NCBI RefSeq assembly: GCF_003478505.1
Contig: NZ_QUFI01000005.1
Location: 1 to 64,000, forward strand
Direction: 5' to 3'
DNA from: Clostridium sp. AF27-2AA
GTDB lineage: Bacteria; Bacillota; Clostridia; Lachnospirales; Lachnospiraceae
DNA length: 64,000 bases
In this document: positions 36,738 through 45,909 of the stretch, piece by piece
Layout: each line of letters opens with the position of its first letter
Position numbering within the stretch: the stretch's first letter is position 1
The notes under the pieces: model-generated
Told to the model about the DNA's origin: nothing
The model's input: the letters and a program-made list of their open reading frames with translations, nothing else
Database searches by the model: none
Program-made: the position numbers and the translations under genes

Positions 36738-36775
36738 AATCAGAAAACGCGCCTGCTTGGGCGCGTTTTCTGATT
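36738..36775. terminator. Bidirectional terminator after yhaM
   Basis: A perfect 16-bp stem (AATCAGAAAACGCGCC and complement) with a short loop is flanked by A-runs. The T-run for the plus strand lies inside the stem. Confidence 0.65.
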
Positions 36776-37238
36776 AAAAAGGGGAAAGAGGTAATGTAAA
36801 GTATCGATATATGGGAACCGTTTGTTCCATCATAGCAGATGGATAACGGATTGTTATTGGACGACCCCGGCAGCGGTTGCGCGCTTGGTGCCGCCGGGCT
36901 CTCTTATATTGGTGTATAATGAACATGTTCGTTTACTTCTGTTCATTATGATGATGAGGTTGCTTTGTTTCTCTCCCTCACATCATGGCTTTATGATACT
37001 AGAAAAATGTGTCTAAAGTTTGAGGAGATTGTGAAGAAACCAGGAAGTTTCTAAACAAAATCTTACAGAAAAGAAGGGGTATGCTAAAGTTTTTGAAAGG
37101 ATACTGTGGGAATGCTTGCGCAGGAGCGGGAAAACCCGTAAAATGGGAGGAAGAAAGCTGGGCGGAGAAATGCTCTGGTTCGGACAGTCAGGGATATTGA
37201 TTCCTGGTTGGATTGAAGTGAGATGAGAGGATAAAAAC
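36776..37238. other. Long intergenic region without a convincing gene
   Basis: Contains a GC-rich imperfect hairpin near 36863-36900 (CCCCGGCAGC...GCCGCCGGG). A 10-bp perfect inverted repeat follows (ATAATGAACA at 36916-36925 and TGTTCATTAT at 36940-36949). A purine-rich stretch leads up to rlmD. No gene, riboswitch or clear promoter for rlmD could be supported. Confidence 0.5.
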
Positions 37239-38612
37239 ATGGATTGGAAAAAGAATGATGTATTTCAGGTTCAGATAGAGGATATGAGCGATACAGGGGA
37301 AGGAATCGGAAAGACCGACGGCTTCACCTGGTTTGTAAAGGATGCCGTGATCGGCGATGTGGTGGAAGCCAGGGTCATGAAAACGAAGAAGTCTTACGGC
37401 TTTGCGCGTCTGATGCAGGTATTGGAACCATCAGCATGCCGCGTTACCCCACGCTGTCCGTCTGCCCGCCAGTGCGGCGGATGTCAGCTTCAGGCCATGA
37501 GCTATGAAGAACAGTTAAAGTTTAAGGAAAACAAAGTACGCAATAATTTAAGCCGCATCGGCGGACTGACCGAGATTCCGATGGAGCCGATCATCGGCAT
37601 GGAAGAGCCCTGGCGTTACCGCAATAAAGCACAGTTCCCGTTTGGAAAAGATAAAAACGGACGCATCATCACAGGCTTTTATGCAGGCAGGACCCACGCT
37701 ATCATTGAGCAGGAGGACTGTCTGCTTGGTGTGGAAGAAAATCAGCCGATCCTGGACTGCATCCGCGGTTTTATGGAAGAATATCATATCGCGCCCTATG
37801 AGGAAGAAACCCATAAAGGACTTGTCCGCCATGTGCTGATCCGCAAGGGCTTTACCACGGGAGAACTGATGGTCTGTCTGGTATTGAATGGCGATGTGGA
37901 GAAACTAAAGGCACCGGAGGTGCTGGTGGAGCGCCTGGTGAAGCTCTTCCCTTCCCACATGGCAAGCATTTCCTGCAGTATCAATCGGGAAAAGACCAAT
38001 GTCATCATGGGAAAAGAGATTGTAAATCTGTACGGGCCGGGCTATATCACCGATTATATCGGAAATGTCTGCTACCGCATCTCCCCACTGTCCTTTTACC
38101 AGGTCAATCCGGTGCAGACCCAGAAGCTTTACGGAACCGCGCTGGAGTATGCAGGCCTGACCGGTGAGGAAACCGTGTGGGATCTTTACTGCGGTATCGG
38201 AACCATCTCCCTGTTTCTGGCGCAGAAAGCAAAGAAGGTATATGGCGTAGAGATTATTCCGCAGGCGATTGATGATGCCCGTGCCAACGCAAAGCTGAAC
38301 CATTTTGAAAATGTCGAGTTCTTTGTTGGAAAAGCGGAGGAGGTACTGCCGGAACAGTATGAAAAGAACCAGGTCTACGCCGACACCATTGTGGTAGATC
38401 CGCCAAGAAAAGGCTGCGACAGCGTCTGCCTGGACACCATCGTAAAGATGGCACCGGAGAAAGTCGTATATGTCAGCTGCGACTCCGCGACTCTGGCCAG
38501 GGATGTGAAGTATCTTGGAGAGAGAGGATATGAGGTGAAACGGGTAAAAACTGTGGATATGTTCCCGTGGAGCGGACATGTAGAGACGGTCTGTTTGATG
38601 TCAAGGAAATAA
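37239..38612 (+). CDS. rlmD: 23S rRNA (uracil-C5)-methyltransferase, RlmD/RumA family
   Basis: An N-terminal TRAM domain (about 1-60) is followed by the Fe-S cysteine set CPSARQCGGCQLQ. The SAM motif is WDLYCGIGTISLFLA, the substrate motif VDPPRKGC, and the catalytic cysteine lies in VYVSCDSATLARD. In the family a [4Fe-4S] cluster helps fold the enzyme, and the product is 5-methyluridine in 23S rRNA. U1939 versus U747 specificity is not readable. It follows GATGAGAGG. Confidence 0.95.
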   Translation: MDWKKNDVFQVQIEDMSDTGEGIGKTDGFTWFVKDAVIGDVVEARVMKTKKSYGFARLMQVLEPSACRVTPRCPSARQCGGCQLQAMSYEEQLKFKENKVRNNLSRIGGLTEIPMEPIIGMEEPWRYRNKAQFPFGKDKNGRIITGFYAGRTHAIIEQEDCLLGVEENQPILDCIRGFMEEYHIAPYEEETHKGLVRHVLIRKGFTTGELMVCLVLNGDVEKLKAPEVLVERLVKLFPSHMASISCSINREKTNVIMGKEIVNLYGPGYITDYIGNVCYRISPLSFYQVNPVQTQKLYGTALEYAGLTGEETVWDLYCGIGTISLFLAQKAKKVYGVEIIPQAIDDARANAKLNHFENVEFFVGKAEEVLPEQYEKNQVYADTIVVDPPRKGCDSVCLDTIVKMAPEKVVYVSCDSATLARDVKYLGERGYEVKRVKTVDMFPWSGHVETVCLMSRK

Positions 38613-38744
38613 AATCAAGTGCCAGAAAGCGGCGTATTTCCGGGCTTTTTCGGAGGTTTGGATTTGAAGCCAGACTTCTGAAAAAGCTCGGTTTTCTTAT
38701 ATGGAAACATATCCACCGCAAAATGTGTGCCAGGTTGTAACCTC

Positions 38745-38782
38745 GGATTAGATGTCACGATTTGAGACAGTGGATTAGATGT
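38745..38782. repeat. Direct repeat GGATTAGATGT ahead of the accessory two-component operon
   Basis: The 11-base sequence occurs at 38745-38755 and 38772-38782, a 27-base period, between rlmD and the small membrane protein. It could be an operator or a recombination scar. Confidence 0.35.
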
Positions 38783-38823
38783 GAAGGATAATTGATTAAA
38801 TCGGGATTGACAGAGGTAATGAA

Positions 38824-39015
38824 ATGTTTGAAGAATTAGGAATTAGTTTTGGCACAGCACTAATCGTCTTACTTGCATTATATTTTATAGTTAAGTGGGC
38901 GGTCAAAAATGGAATAAAAGAAGCCTATAGGGATATTACAGGGAAAGTCACTACCGAGGATATTGTGGCAGAACAAATATGTAACGAACTAGGTCTTAAC
39001 GAAGAGGAAAAATAG
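38824..39015 (+). CDS. Small single-span membrane protein (63 residues)
   Basis: The N-terminus MFEELGISFGTALIVLLALY forms one hydrophobic span. A charged tail follows with KNGIKEAYRDITGK and an acidic end. I recall similar small proteins grouped as DUF6019, but cannot confirm this. It lies 24 bases before the response regulator gene and shares its AT-rich composition, so it may be part of that operon, perhaps as a small accessory to the kinase. A GAGGTAATGAA sequence precedes the ATG. Confidence 0.6.
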   Translation: MFEELGISFGTALIVLLALYFIVKWAVKNGIKEAYRDITGKVTTEDIVAEQICNELGLNEEEK

Positions 39016-39039
39016 TTAATAAAGAGAGGTGCATATGCT

Positions 39040-39729
39040 ATGCCAGGTATACTCGTGGTCGAAGATGATGAAAATTTAAATCGTGGAATTACATTCTCAC
39101 TGAAAAAATCCGGATATGAGGTTTTTTCTGCAGAATCAGTGAAAAAAGCGAAAAGAATTGCAAGTGATAATAATGTGGATGTTACCATTTGTGATGTGAA
39201 TCTTCCGGATGGGAATGGACTGGAATTTGTAAGGTGGATGAGAAGCAATTATAATACATACATTATTTGCCTTACAGCACTAGATCAGGAGATGGATCAG
39301 GTCATGGGATATGAAGCAGGGGCAGATGATTATATTACAAAGCCGTTTAGTCTTTCGGTACTTCTTTTGAAAATAGAAGCACATTTCCGCCGCAGACAGG
39401 AGAAAACGGAAGCCGGAAAGATGATTTCGGGAGATATCGTATTTATCGCAGGAGAAATGAAAGTCCTGATAAAGAGTCGTGAAATCAGTCTGACAAAAAC
39501 GGAGTTGAAAATGCTGACTTTTTTTCTTCAGAATCCGAAACAGATTCTTTCAAAAACACAAATATTGGAAAATGTGTTTGATCTGGAAGGGGATTTTGTG
39601 GATGAAAATACAATCGCTGTCAATATCAGAAGACTCCGTGAGAAAATCGAAGACAATCCGGCTGCACCGGTCTATATAAAGAATATCAGAGGTCTTGGGT
39701 ATATATGGAATCAGGAGGTAAGGCAGTGA
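39040..39729 (+). CDS. OmpR-family response regulator of an ABC-exporter-linked system
   Basis: The receiver domain shows ILVVEDDENLNRG, TICDVNLPDGNG (phospho-Asp), CLTALDQ and KPF. The C-terminal winged helix has ISLTKTELKMLTFFLQNP and NTIAVNIRRLREKI. It is overlapped by the kinase gene and followed by an ABC transporter, the arrangement seen in VncRS/Vex and Bce-like peptide-response modules. Codon use is AT-richer than in the preceding housekeeping genes. Confidence 0.92.
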   Translation: MPGILVVEDDENLNRGITFSLKKSGYEVFSAESVKKAKRIASDNNVDVTICDVNLPDGNGLEFVRWMRSNYNTYIICLTALDQEMDQVMGYEAGADDYITKPFSLSVLLLKIEAHFRRRQEKTEAGKMISGDIVFIAGEMKVLIKSREISLTKTELKMLTFFLQNPKQILSKTQILENVFDLEGDFVDENTIAVNIRRLREKIEDNPAAPVYIKNIRGLGYIWNQEVRQ

Positions 39730-40970
39730 CAAAGAGATATCGCAAGAAGATTACAGTAGTGCTCTCCTTGGTATTATCTGTCATATTATTGTTTGCAATA
39801 TTAAATTGCTTTACCACGTATGTGTTTTATGAAGATTATAAATATAAAATGAATCTTATGACAGAGATTGCTGCAAAGGAAGAATTTTCCGGGCTGGATG
39901 CTGTTTCGGAATTGCTTAAGGATAAGGATATTGAAACTAACGAACAGGGAAGGCGATTATTGGAGAAATATGGATACTGGGGGAATAAAGGGAATGCATT
40001 TTATTCGCAATTCCGGCATCAGGTTATGGTGACCGGTGCTGTAAGCACTGTGATATGCGTGCTTCTTTTGACTTTTTTACTTTATTGGAAGAAAAAAGAA
40101 GATGCGTGTCATCAGAAAATTTTAGACCAGTTGGAAGAAATTCTGATCAGATTCCGTGAAAATAAATTTGATGATTTACTGAAAACGGAAAATCAGGCAG
40201 AACTGGAAAAATTGAATGACCAGCTTGAAGCAATCGGACATCATATTCAGTTGATAAAGGAAGAAGCAAGGGCAGAAAAGGAGAACACGAAAGAAATGGT
40301 TTCTGATATTTCTCACCAGTTAAAGACACCGGTTGCAGCTTTGGATACATGTTTTAGTGTGCTGATGCAGAATGACTTAAGTGCCACAGAACAGGAGGAG
40401 TTTCGTATCCGTTGTCGGAGTGCTCTGGATGGACTGGAGACATTATTGCAGTCGCTTCTTGAAATATCCAAGCTGGAAACTGGACTGATTCAGATTAATA
40501 AGAAAAAACTTCCGCTTATAGATACTGTCATATCTGCTGTGAACCGCACTTATCCTAAAGCGGATGAGAAAGAAATTGAATTCGTTTTTGGCTATGAAAA
40601 AGAGCTGGAAACATGCACGATTATGCAGGATAAAAGGTGGCTTGGTGAAGCTGTGATCAACGTTCTGGATAATGCGGTCAAGTACAGTCCGTGTGGTTCA
40701 AAAATATTTATCCGGTTACAAAAAAGAAACGATCTTGTAAGAATGGAAATTGAGGATCAGGGAATTGGTATTCCGCAGAATGAGTATCACAAAATTTTTC
40801 AACGATTTTACAGAGGAAGTTCCAAGGAGGTCATGGAAAAGAGTGGTACAGGAATCGGACTTTTTCTATCGAGAGAAATTATCGAAAAACACGCAGGTAC
40901 GATTACGGTAACCTCCGGCAAAAAGAAAAAAGGAAGCACGTTTGTGATTCAATTACCATATGTTGGTTAA
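39726..40970 (+). CDS. Sensor histidine kinase of the ABC-exporter-linked system
   Basis: Two membrane spans (about residues 10-32 and 102-122) enclose only about 68 extracellular residues. The kinase core has SDISHQLKTPVAAL, NVLDNAVKYSP, DQGIGIPQNE and GTGIGLFLSREI. The GTG at 39726 overlaps the regulator stop (GTGA) and has AGGAGG seven bases upstream. The small sensor region suggests sensing through the membrane or through the adjacent transporter. A terminator hairpin follows. Confidence 0.9.
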   Translation: MTKRYRKKITVVLSLVLSVILLFAILNCFTTYVFYEDYKYKMNLMTEIAAKEEFSGLDAVSELLKDKDIETNEQGRRLLEKYGYWGNKGNAFYSQFRHQVMVTGAVSTVICVLLLTFLLYWKKKEDACHQKILDQLEEILIRFRENKFDDLLKTENQAELEKLNDQLEAIGHHIQLIKEEARAEKENTKEMVSDISHQLKTPVAALDTCFSVLMQNDLSATEQEEFRIRCRSALDGLETLLQSLLEISKLETGLIQINKKKLPLIDTVISAVNRTYPKADEKEIEFVFGYEKELETCTIMQDKRWLGEAVINVLDNAVKYSPCGSKIFIRLQKRNDLVRMEIEDQGIGIPQNEYHKIFQRFYRGSSKEVMEKSGTGIGLFLSREIIEKHAGTITVTSGKKKKGSTFVIQLPYVG

Positions 40971-40979
40971 ATTTTAAGT

Positions 40980-41022
40980 GGGCAGAAATCTTACAATTCT
41001 GTAAGACTTCTGCTCGTTTTTT
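40980..41022 (+). terminator. Terminator containing a TTACA-N4-TGTAA operator-like repeat
   Basis: GGGCAGAAATCTTAC pairs with GTAAGACTTCTGCTC (one mismatch), followed by GTTTTTT. The inner repeat TTACA-ATTC-TGTAA (40991-41004) has the form reported for BceR-type regulators. It lies about 52 bases upstream of a TACAAT -10 box (41049-41054) that lacks a -35. The element may both end the regulator/kinase transcript and serve as the activator site for the transporter genes. Confidence 0.7.
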
Positions 41023-41083
41023 GAAAGTGAAATGAAAGATTGCCCTGATACAATTTGGATGTAAGATGAAAAGGAGGCAACAC

Positions 41084-41758
41084 ATGAGTATGATATTAGA
41101 AACCAAGCAGCTTTGTAAGTTTTATGGCGCAGGTGAGAATCAGGTCAAAGCGGTCAATCAGGTGGACATTCAGATTGAGCAGGGAGAATTTGTCGCAATT
41201 GTTGGAAAGTCAGGTTCCGGTAAAAGTACATTACTTCATATGCTTGGAGGGCTAGACACCCCGACAAAAGGCAGTGTTACTTTAGCAGGGAAAGATTTAT
41301 ACAGGATGAAGGAAGATGCCCTTGCTGTTTTCCGCAGAAGAAAAATCGGATTTGTTTTTCAGGCATTTAATCTGGTTTCATCTGTTAATGTCTGGGAAAA
41401 TATTGTACTGCCACTGGGGCTGGACGGAAGAAAAGTGGATGAAGCGTATGTAAATGATATTATTACAACTCTGGGGATTGAAAACCGGATTTATAATCTG
41501 CCAAATCAGTTATCCGGAGGACAGCAGCAGAGAGTAGCAATTGCAAGAGCACTGGTGAATCGTCCGGAAATTATATTTGCAGATGAGCCGACAGGAAATC
41601 TTGATTCTAAGACCAGTGATGAGGTAATCGCTCTGCTTAAGATGACAGCAAAAAAATATGGACAGACAATTGTAATGATTACCCATGATGACGAAATTGC
41701 ACAGGTCGCTGACCGTATTCTGGTGATTGAGGACGGACAGGTGGTGGATTTCAGATGA
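41084..41758 (+). CDS. ABC exporter ATP-binding protein (MacB/Vex type)
   Basis: A 224-residue ATPase. It has Walker A GKSGSGKSTLLHMLGGLD, signature [15 protein letters not shown], Walker B IIFADEPTGNLDSK and H-loop MITHDD. This is the LolD/MacB/BceA group that powers FtsX-like permeases. AGGAGG six bases upstream selects the ATG at 41084 over an earlier in-frame ATG. The stop overlaps the permease start. Confidence 0.93.
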   Translation: MSMILETKQLCKFYGAGENQVKAVNQVDIQIEQGEFVAIVGKSGSGKSTLLHMLGGLDTPTKGSVTLAGKDLYRMKEDALAVFRRRKIGFVFQAFNLVSSVNVWENIVLPLGLDGRKVDEAYVNDIITTLGIENRIYNLPNQLSGGQQQRVAIARALVNRPEIIFADEPTGNLDSKTSDEVIALLKMTAKKYGQTIVMITHDDEIAQVADRILVIEDGQVVDFR

Positions 41759-44184
41759 AGACAATAAACAGGATTGCATATAGCAATGACAAAAGGAACA
41801 GGACAAGAAGTATACTGATCATGATGGCAATCTGTCTGACCACGATGCTGCTTGTTATCATCAGTACTGTGGGAAATGGGGTAATTCATTTACAGAAAAG
41901 TCAGGCGGCAAGCTCATACGGAAGCAACTACGGCCTGTTTATCGCCGCAGATGGTACGCAATTAAAAGAAGTGGAACGCAGAGCTGAGATATCTGATATC
42001 GGCATCATGTGTACGGAGGGCATCCTGAAAGGAAATGAAAAAGGCGGCTTTGTCAGTGCGGATGAAACGGTTAGGAAAATGCTTCCCTATAATCAGGAGT
42101 ATGTGTTGAAGGAAGGTACCTATCCGGAAAAGGCGCAGGAAATTGCCGCAGGACGCGCTTTCTTTGATGCAGTGGGATACCATGATGTAAAGGTCGGAGA
42201 CACCGTAACATTGGAGTACCGTTCCGGCATGCAGTCGGAATACGCACCGGTGGAATTTACTGTCAGCGGGATTTTATATGACCGGGATGAATATACCATC
42301 GAGGCTTCCTATGTTGTATTCGGTTCGCAGGATTTTTATAATGAGCGTGTTGCGGAGGGTGACAGGCAATATAATATCTATTTTACCTTGAGCGATTCTG
42401 CAAATGTATCTATGAATAATGTTGCGCCTGTTATAAAAGAAATCGCGGATTCCTGCGGCATTGACCAGAAAAACGTGATCATCAATGACCTCTACCTGCA
42501 GTGGGTATTGCAGCCGAGCTATGAAATGATTGTGGTTTGTGGAACCCTGATCCTCGGAATCGTGCTGTTTTCCGTTGTGGTCATTTATAATATCTTCCAG
42601 GTCGGGATCGCCCAGAAGGTTCAGGAGTACGGAAAAATCAAGGCGCTGGGTGCAACCAGAAAGCAAATGAAGCAGTTGATCTTTCGTGAGGGCATTCTTC
42701 TGGCAGTTCCTTCGATACCGCTGGGGCTGCTGTTTGGTTTCCTGATTGCAAAAGTCAGCTTCAACTGGCTGGTGGAGCAGGGAAATCTGGTATCGTCCGG
42801 AATCAAGAACCATCAGGTGCCTCTGTTTTCACTGACAATTATGTTCTTCTGCATTTTTGTATCGTTTCTTACGGTCGTTTTGGCTCTGCGCAAACCCATG
42901 AAAATTGTTTCTCGGATTTCACCTATCGAAGCGACACGGTATCTTGACGGCTCCAAAACGCAAAAACAGGGCAGACGAAAAGGCAGAAAAGATGTCACCG
43001 TTTTCTCCATGGCAATGGCAAATGTGACAGGTAATCCGAAAAGAACCATTGCTACGATTCTTACCATGGGGCTTTCCTGTGTATTGTTTGTAATTATCTC
43101 TAATTATGTTGGGAATATTGACACGGAGCACGAGGCGCGGATTGCAATCAACCATGGACAATTTGAGTTGCAGCTGGATTATTCCCAGAATTATGATGAA
43201 GCCTATTCGGAGAATAATCTGGACACAATCCTACAGAACAACCCACTGAATGATTCAATGATTGAAGAAATCAAAAGCATTCCAGGAGTGACAGATGTCA
43301 TGATGAGAGAGATTGTCTATGTAAATCTGAACGGAACAAGATATCCGGCTGATATTGTGAGTAAAAATGATTTTGATTTTATGCGCCAAGACGGGGATAT
43401 TGGCTCTATGGACTATGATCAGGCGGTAAAGAATGGTGAAATTTTCTTTGGCTGGTCGACATGGATGGAACAAGATGGATATGCTCCGGGTGAATCTATT
43501 GCATTTGACTTTGAGAATGGAAGTGAAACCTATACCTATCAGGGAAAGATTGCAGGATCCTTTGTAAGCGCGGACACTTATCTTGTCATTCCGGAAGGTG
43601 TTTACCGTTCCATGAATCCGAGGGGAACAGCCTATGGCTATCTGTGGGTGGACTGTGATAAAAAAGATGTTGCATCTGTGGAACAGAGTCTGAATACTTT
43701 GATTTCTAATACTTCGCATATAAAAATGGATACCTATCATGCACAGTTACAATCTGCAGAATACGCAAGCCGTATGATGAAGCTTGGCTGCTATCTGTTC
43801 ATGGCAATTGTCGGTCTCATTGGGTTTATGAATCTGGCAAACACCATGATCATCAATATCATCACGAAGAAGCAGGAATACGGTGTGCTGCAAGCGGTAG
43901 GCATGACTAATAAGCAGTTGAATCTGTGCTTACAAATACAGGGTTTGATTTTTACGGTTGGCACCATCTGCGTCGCACTTGCTGCCGGTCTGCCCCTTGG
44001 CTATGCACTGTTTTCCTATGCGAAGCATAATGGGATTTTTGGAATGAACGTTTATCACGTTCCTCTTATCCCGATTCTTGTTATGATTCTTCTGGTTGGT
44101 ATTCTACAAATTGTGCTTTCCTGTGTTTTAAGCAGTAATCTGAAAAAGGAAACGCTGGTAGAAAGAATAAGGTATCAGGGATAG
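41755..44184 (+). CDS. FtsX-like ABC transporter permease (809 residues)
   Basis: About eight membrane spans occur in two FtsX repeats: one near residues 255-385 (IVVCGTLILGIVLFSVVVIY) and one near 675-800 (GCYLFMAIVGLIGFMN). An N-terminal span at about 18-40 precedes them. Two large extracellular domains (about 45-250 and 450-670) are present. The layout fits MacB/Vex-type exporters rather than the ten-span BceB proteins. Such permeases often handle antimicrobial peptides or lipids. The substrate is unknown. Confidence 0.9.
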   Translation: MKTINRIAYSNDKRNRTRSILIMMAICLTTMLLVIISTVGNGVIHLQKSQAASSYGSNYGLFIAADGTQLKEVERRAEISDIGIMCTEGILKGNEKGGFVSADETVRKMLPYNQEYVLKEGTYPEKAQEIAAGRAFFDAVGYHDVKVGDTVTLEYRSGMQSEYAPVEFTVSGILYDRDEYTIEASYVVFGSQDFYNERVAEGDRQYNIYFTLSDSANVSMNNVAPVIKEIADSCGIDQKNVIINDLYLQWVLQPSYEMIVVCGTLILGIVLFSVVVIYNIFQVGIAQKVQEYGKIKALGATRKQMKQLIFREGILLAVPSIPLGLLFGFLIAKVSFNWLVEQGNLVSSGIKNHQVPLFSLTIMFFCIFVSFLTVVLALRKPMKIVSRISPIEATRYLDGSKTQKQGRRKGRKDVTVFSMAMANVTGNPKRTIATILTMGLSCVLFVIISNYVGNIDTEHEARIAINHGQFELQLDYSQNYDEAYSENNLDTILQNNPLNDSMIEEIKSIPGVTDVMMREIVYVNLNGTRYPADIVSKNDFDFMRQDGDIGSMDYDQAVKNGEIFFGWSTWMEQDGYAPGESIAFDFENGSETYTYQGKIAGSFVSADTYLVIPEGVYRSMNPRGTAYGYLWVDCDKKDVASVEQSLNTLISNTSHIKMDTYHAQLQSAEYASRMMKLGCYLFMAIVGLIGFMNLANTMIINIITKKQEYGVLQAVGMTNKQLNLCLQIQGLIFTVGTICVALAAGLPLGYALFSYAKHNGIFGMNVYHVPLIPILVMILLVGILQIVLSCVLSSNLKKETLVERIRYQG

Positions 44185-44337
44185 CAAGTATTGCTGGGAT
44201 ATCCTCAGTATCATAACAGGAATTAAAAGCACTTGGCTTCAAAAAGTTTTGTACTTTTGACAAAATGCAACCGATTTTTCATCAATTATAATAAATTTGA
44301 TTAAGCAGCCTGTGTGTAATGAAGCATACAGGCTCTC

Positions 44338-44670
44338 TTACTGTTTGGCCTTATATGCTTCGCCCCATGCCCACATGGAATCCAGAATGGGCTTCAGGCT
44401 CTTGCCCAGTTCCGTCAGAGAATATTCCACTCTCGGCGGGACTTCGGCGTAGACCTTGCGGTTCACCAGTCCGCTCTCCTCCATTGCCCGGAGCTGGGCG
44501 GTCAAGACCTTTTGTGACACATTGCCAACGGACTTTTTCAGCTCCCCAAACCGCTTTGTTCCCGGCATCAGGTCACGCAGGATCAGCACCTTCCACTTGT
44601 CCCCGATGAGGGTCAGCGTGGTCTCTACGGGACAGGCAGGAAGTTCGTTCTTTGCTTTTGCTTCGATCAT
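44338..44670 (-). CDS. HxlR-family transcriptional regulator
   Basis: A 110-residue winged-helix protein. It has [20 protein letters not shown], the recognition region [20 protein letters not shown], and [18 protein letters not shown]. HxlR/YodB proteins often sense electrophiles through one N-terminal cysteine, and a single Cys13 is present here. It is divergent from the lipoprotein gene at 44.9 kb, and repeats in between are likely its operators. GGAGGG precedes the ATG on the minus strand. Confidence 0.93.
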   Translation of the reverse strand: MIEAKAKNELPACPVETTLTLIGDKWKVLILRDLMPGTKRFGELKKSVGNVSQKVLTAQLRAMEESGLVNRKVYAEVPPRVEYSLTELGKSLKPILDSMWAWGEAYKAKQ

Positions 44671-44735
44671 TTCAATCCCTCCAAAAATATTTTTTCAAGC
44701 GCCAAATTGCCGAAAACCCAGTAACGGCGCAATCG

Positions 44736-44793
44736 TTTCTTCTTGGTAACTACTCATTAGTTTCTATTTGGTAACTACAGCACAATATTGTGC
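44736..44793. promoter_or_regulatory. Divergent HxlR operator region
   Basis: TTTCTTCTTGGTAACTAC (44736-44753) and TTTCTATTTGGTAACTAC (44761-44778) match at 16 of 18 bases with a 25-base period. A perfect 14-base palindrome GCACAATATTGTGC (44780-44793) follows. The GGTAAC/palindrome pair recurs with identical spacing at 45394-45416. Confidence 0.6.
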
Positions 44794-44877
44794 TTACTTT
44801 ACGAATTGTGGCTACGGTATTATTATACTGCCAGAGGCAAACGAAAGAAAGCCCAATCACCAAGGAGGTTACTTAAA

Positions 44878-45381
44878 ATGAAAAAAATTCTTTCTCTCAC
44901 GCTGGCTCTTGCCATGCTCGGCACGGCTCTCACCGGCTGCGGTTCTAAAACGGCTGCACCTGAAACATCCGTGGAACCCACCCAGCAAACGGCGCCTTAC
45001 CAGCAGGAACAGAGCCAGACCGAAAAGGCGCTGGCGCTCATCAACACCTTTGCTACCGGCGATACGGACACCGCCCGCAGCCTGCTCTCTGATGGTTACA
45101 TCCAGCACAATCTGGCGTACGGCACCGGTGCGGACGCTTTTATCGGTTCCGTGGAATATCTTGCATCCGCTGATGTGAAAACGACGGTGAACAACATCCG
45201 TGCATTCGAGGACGGTGACAAGGTATTCTTGCAGACAATTTATAATTTTGCTGGTGCCGGTGAGCAGGTCGCCTTTGACATCTTCCGCTTCGATGAGGAC
45301 GGCAAGATTGCCGAGCATTGGGATGTGATGGAGACCATCGCAGACCAGTCCACCTGGCAGAATCAGAACGGTAAGTTCTAA
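44878..45381 (+). CDS. Lipoprotein with NTF2/SnoaL-like domain
   Basis: Lipobox ALTGC leads a short Thr/Pro/Gln linker and an NTF2-like cone domain (about 55-165). Within it are KALALINTFATGDTDTARSL, IQHNLAYGTGADAFIG and FDIFRFDEDGKIAEHWDVME. SnoaL-like proteins bind or act on small molecules; an exported lipoprotein form is less common. The ATG at 44878 follows AAGGAGG. Operators shared with the next gene suggest HxlR control. Confidence 0.82.
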   Translation: MKKILSLTLALAMLGTALTGCGSKTAAPETSVEPTQQTAPYQQEQSQTEKALALINTFATGDTDTARSLLSDGYIQHNLAYGTGADAFIGSVEYLASADVKTTVNNIRAFEDGDKVFLQTIYNFAGAGEQVAFDIFRFDEDGKIAEHWDVMETIADQSTWQNQNGKF

Positions 45382-45382
45382 T

Positions 45383-45416
45383 GGTTACCAGGAGGTAACC
45401 ATACCACAATATTGTG
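45383..45416 (+). promoter_or_regulatory. Second HxlR-type operator
   Basis: GGTTACC-AGGA-GGTAACC is a perfect inverted repeat (45383-45400). CACAATATTGTG follows at 45405-45416 with the same 11-base offset from GGTAAC as in the divergent region at 44.77 kb. Confidence 0.55.
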
Positions 45417-45491
45417 CGTACTTCGCAAGCCGTACAAATCGTATTACAATCAAATCACCAAGAGAAAAAACAAATTACGGAGGTACTTATC

Positions 45492-45887
45492 ATGAACAAA
45501 GTCGTAGAATTTCTGAATGTCAACCCTGTGCAGTATCTTGCTACCGTCGGTCGTGACGGTAAGGCAAAGTGCCGCCCGTTTATGTTCGCTGGCGAACTGG
45601 ACGGTAAGCTGTGGTTCTGCACCAACAACCAGAAGGATGTATACAAGGATATGCAGGAGAACCCGGAGGTAGAGATCTCCGTTTCCAGCCCGGAATACGC
45701 ATGGATCCGTCTGCATGGCAAGGCTGTGTTCGAAAACAATATGGCTGCCAAGGAAATGTGCATCCAGAACCCTATCGTGAAGGGTCAGTACGGTGAGGCC
45801 ACCAACCCTATCTTTGAGGTGTTCTATCTGGACGATGCGCACGGCGTCATCGCTGACTTCTCCGGCAACACTCCTTACGAATTCTAA
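45492..45887 (+). CDS. Pyridoxamine 5'-phosphate oxidase family flavoprotein
   Basis: A 131-residue split-barrel protein: PVQYLATVGRDGKAKCRPFM, KLWFCTNNQKDVYKDMQENP, AWIRLHGKAVFE. Such single-domain members bind FMN or F420-like cofactors and act as small reductases, not as PdxH. An FMN riboswitch lies just downstream, and an HxlR-type operator upstream, so an electrophile- or redox-response role is plausible. GGAGGTACTTATC precedes the ATG. Confidence 0.87.
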   Translation: MNKVVEFLNVNPVQYLATVGRDGKAKCRPFMFAGELDGKLWFCTNNQKDVYKDMQENPEVEISVSSPEYAWIRLHGKAVFENNMAAKEMCIQNPIVKGQYGEATNPIFEVFYLDDAHGVIADFSGNTPYEF

Positions 45888-45909
45888 AGAAATAAGACAG
45901 AATATTGCG

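Noticed and set aside
36822..37016. 64-residue frame in the gap before rlmD
   Set aside because: No ribosome binding site, no recognisable domain, and it crosses the inverted repeat at 36916-36949.
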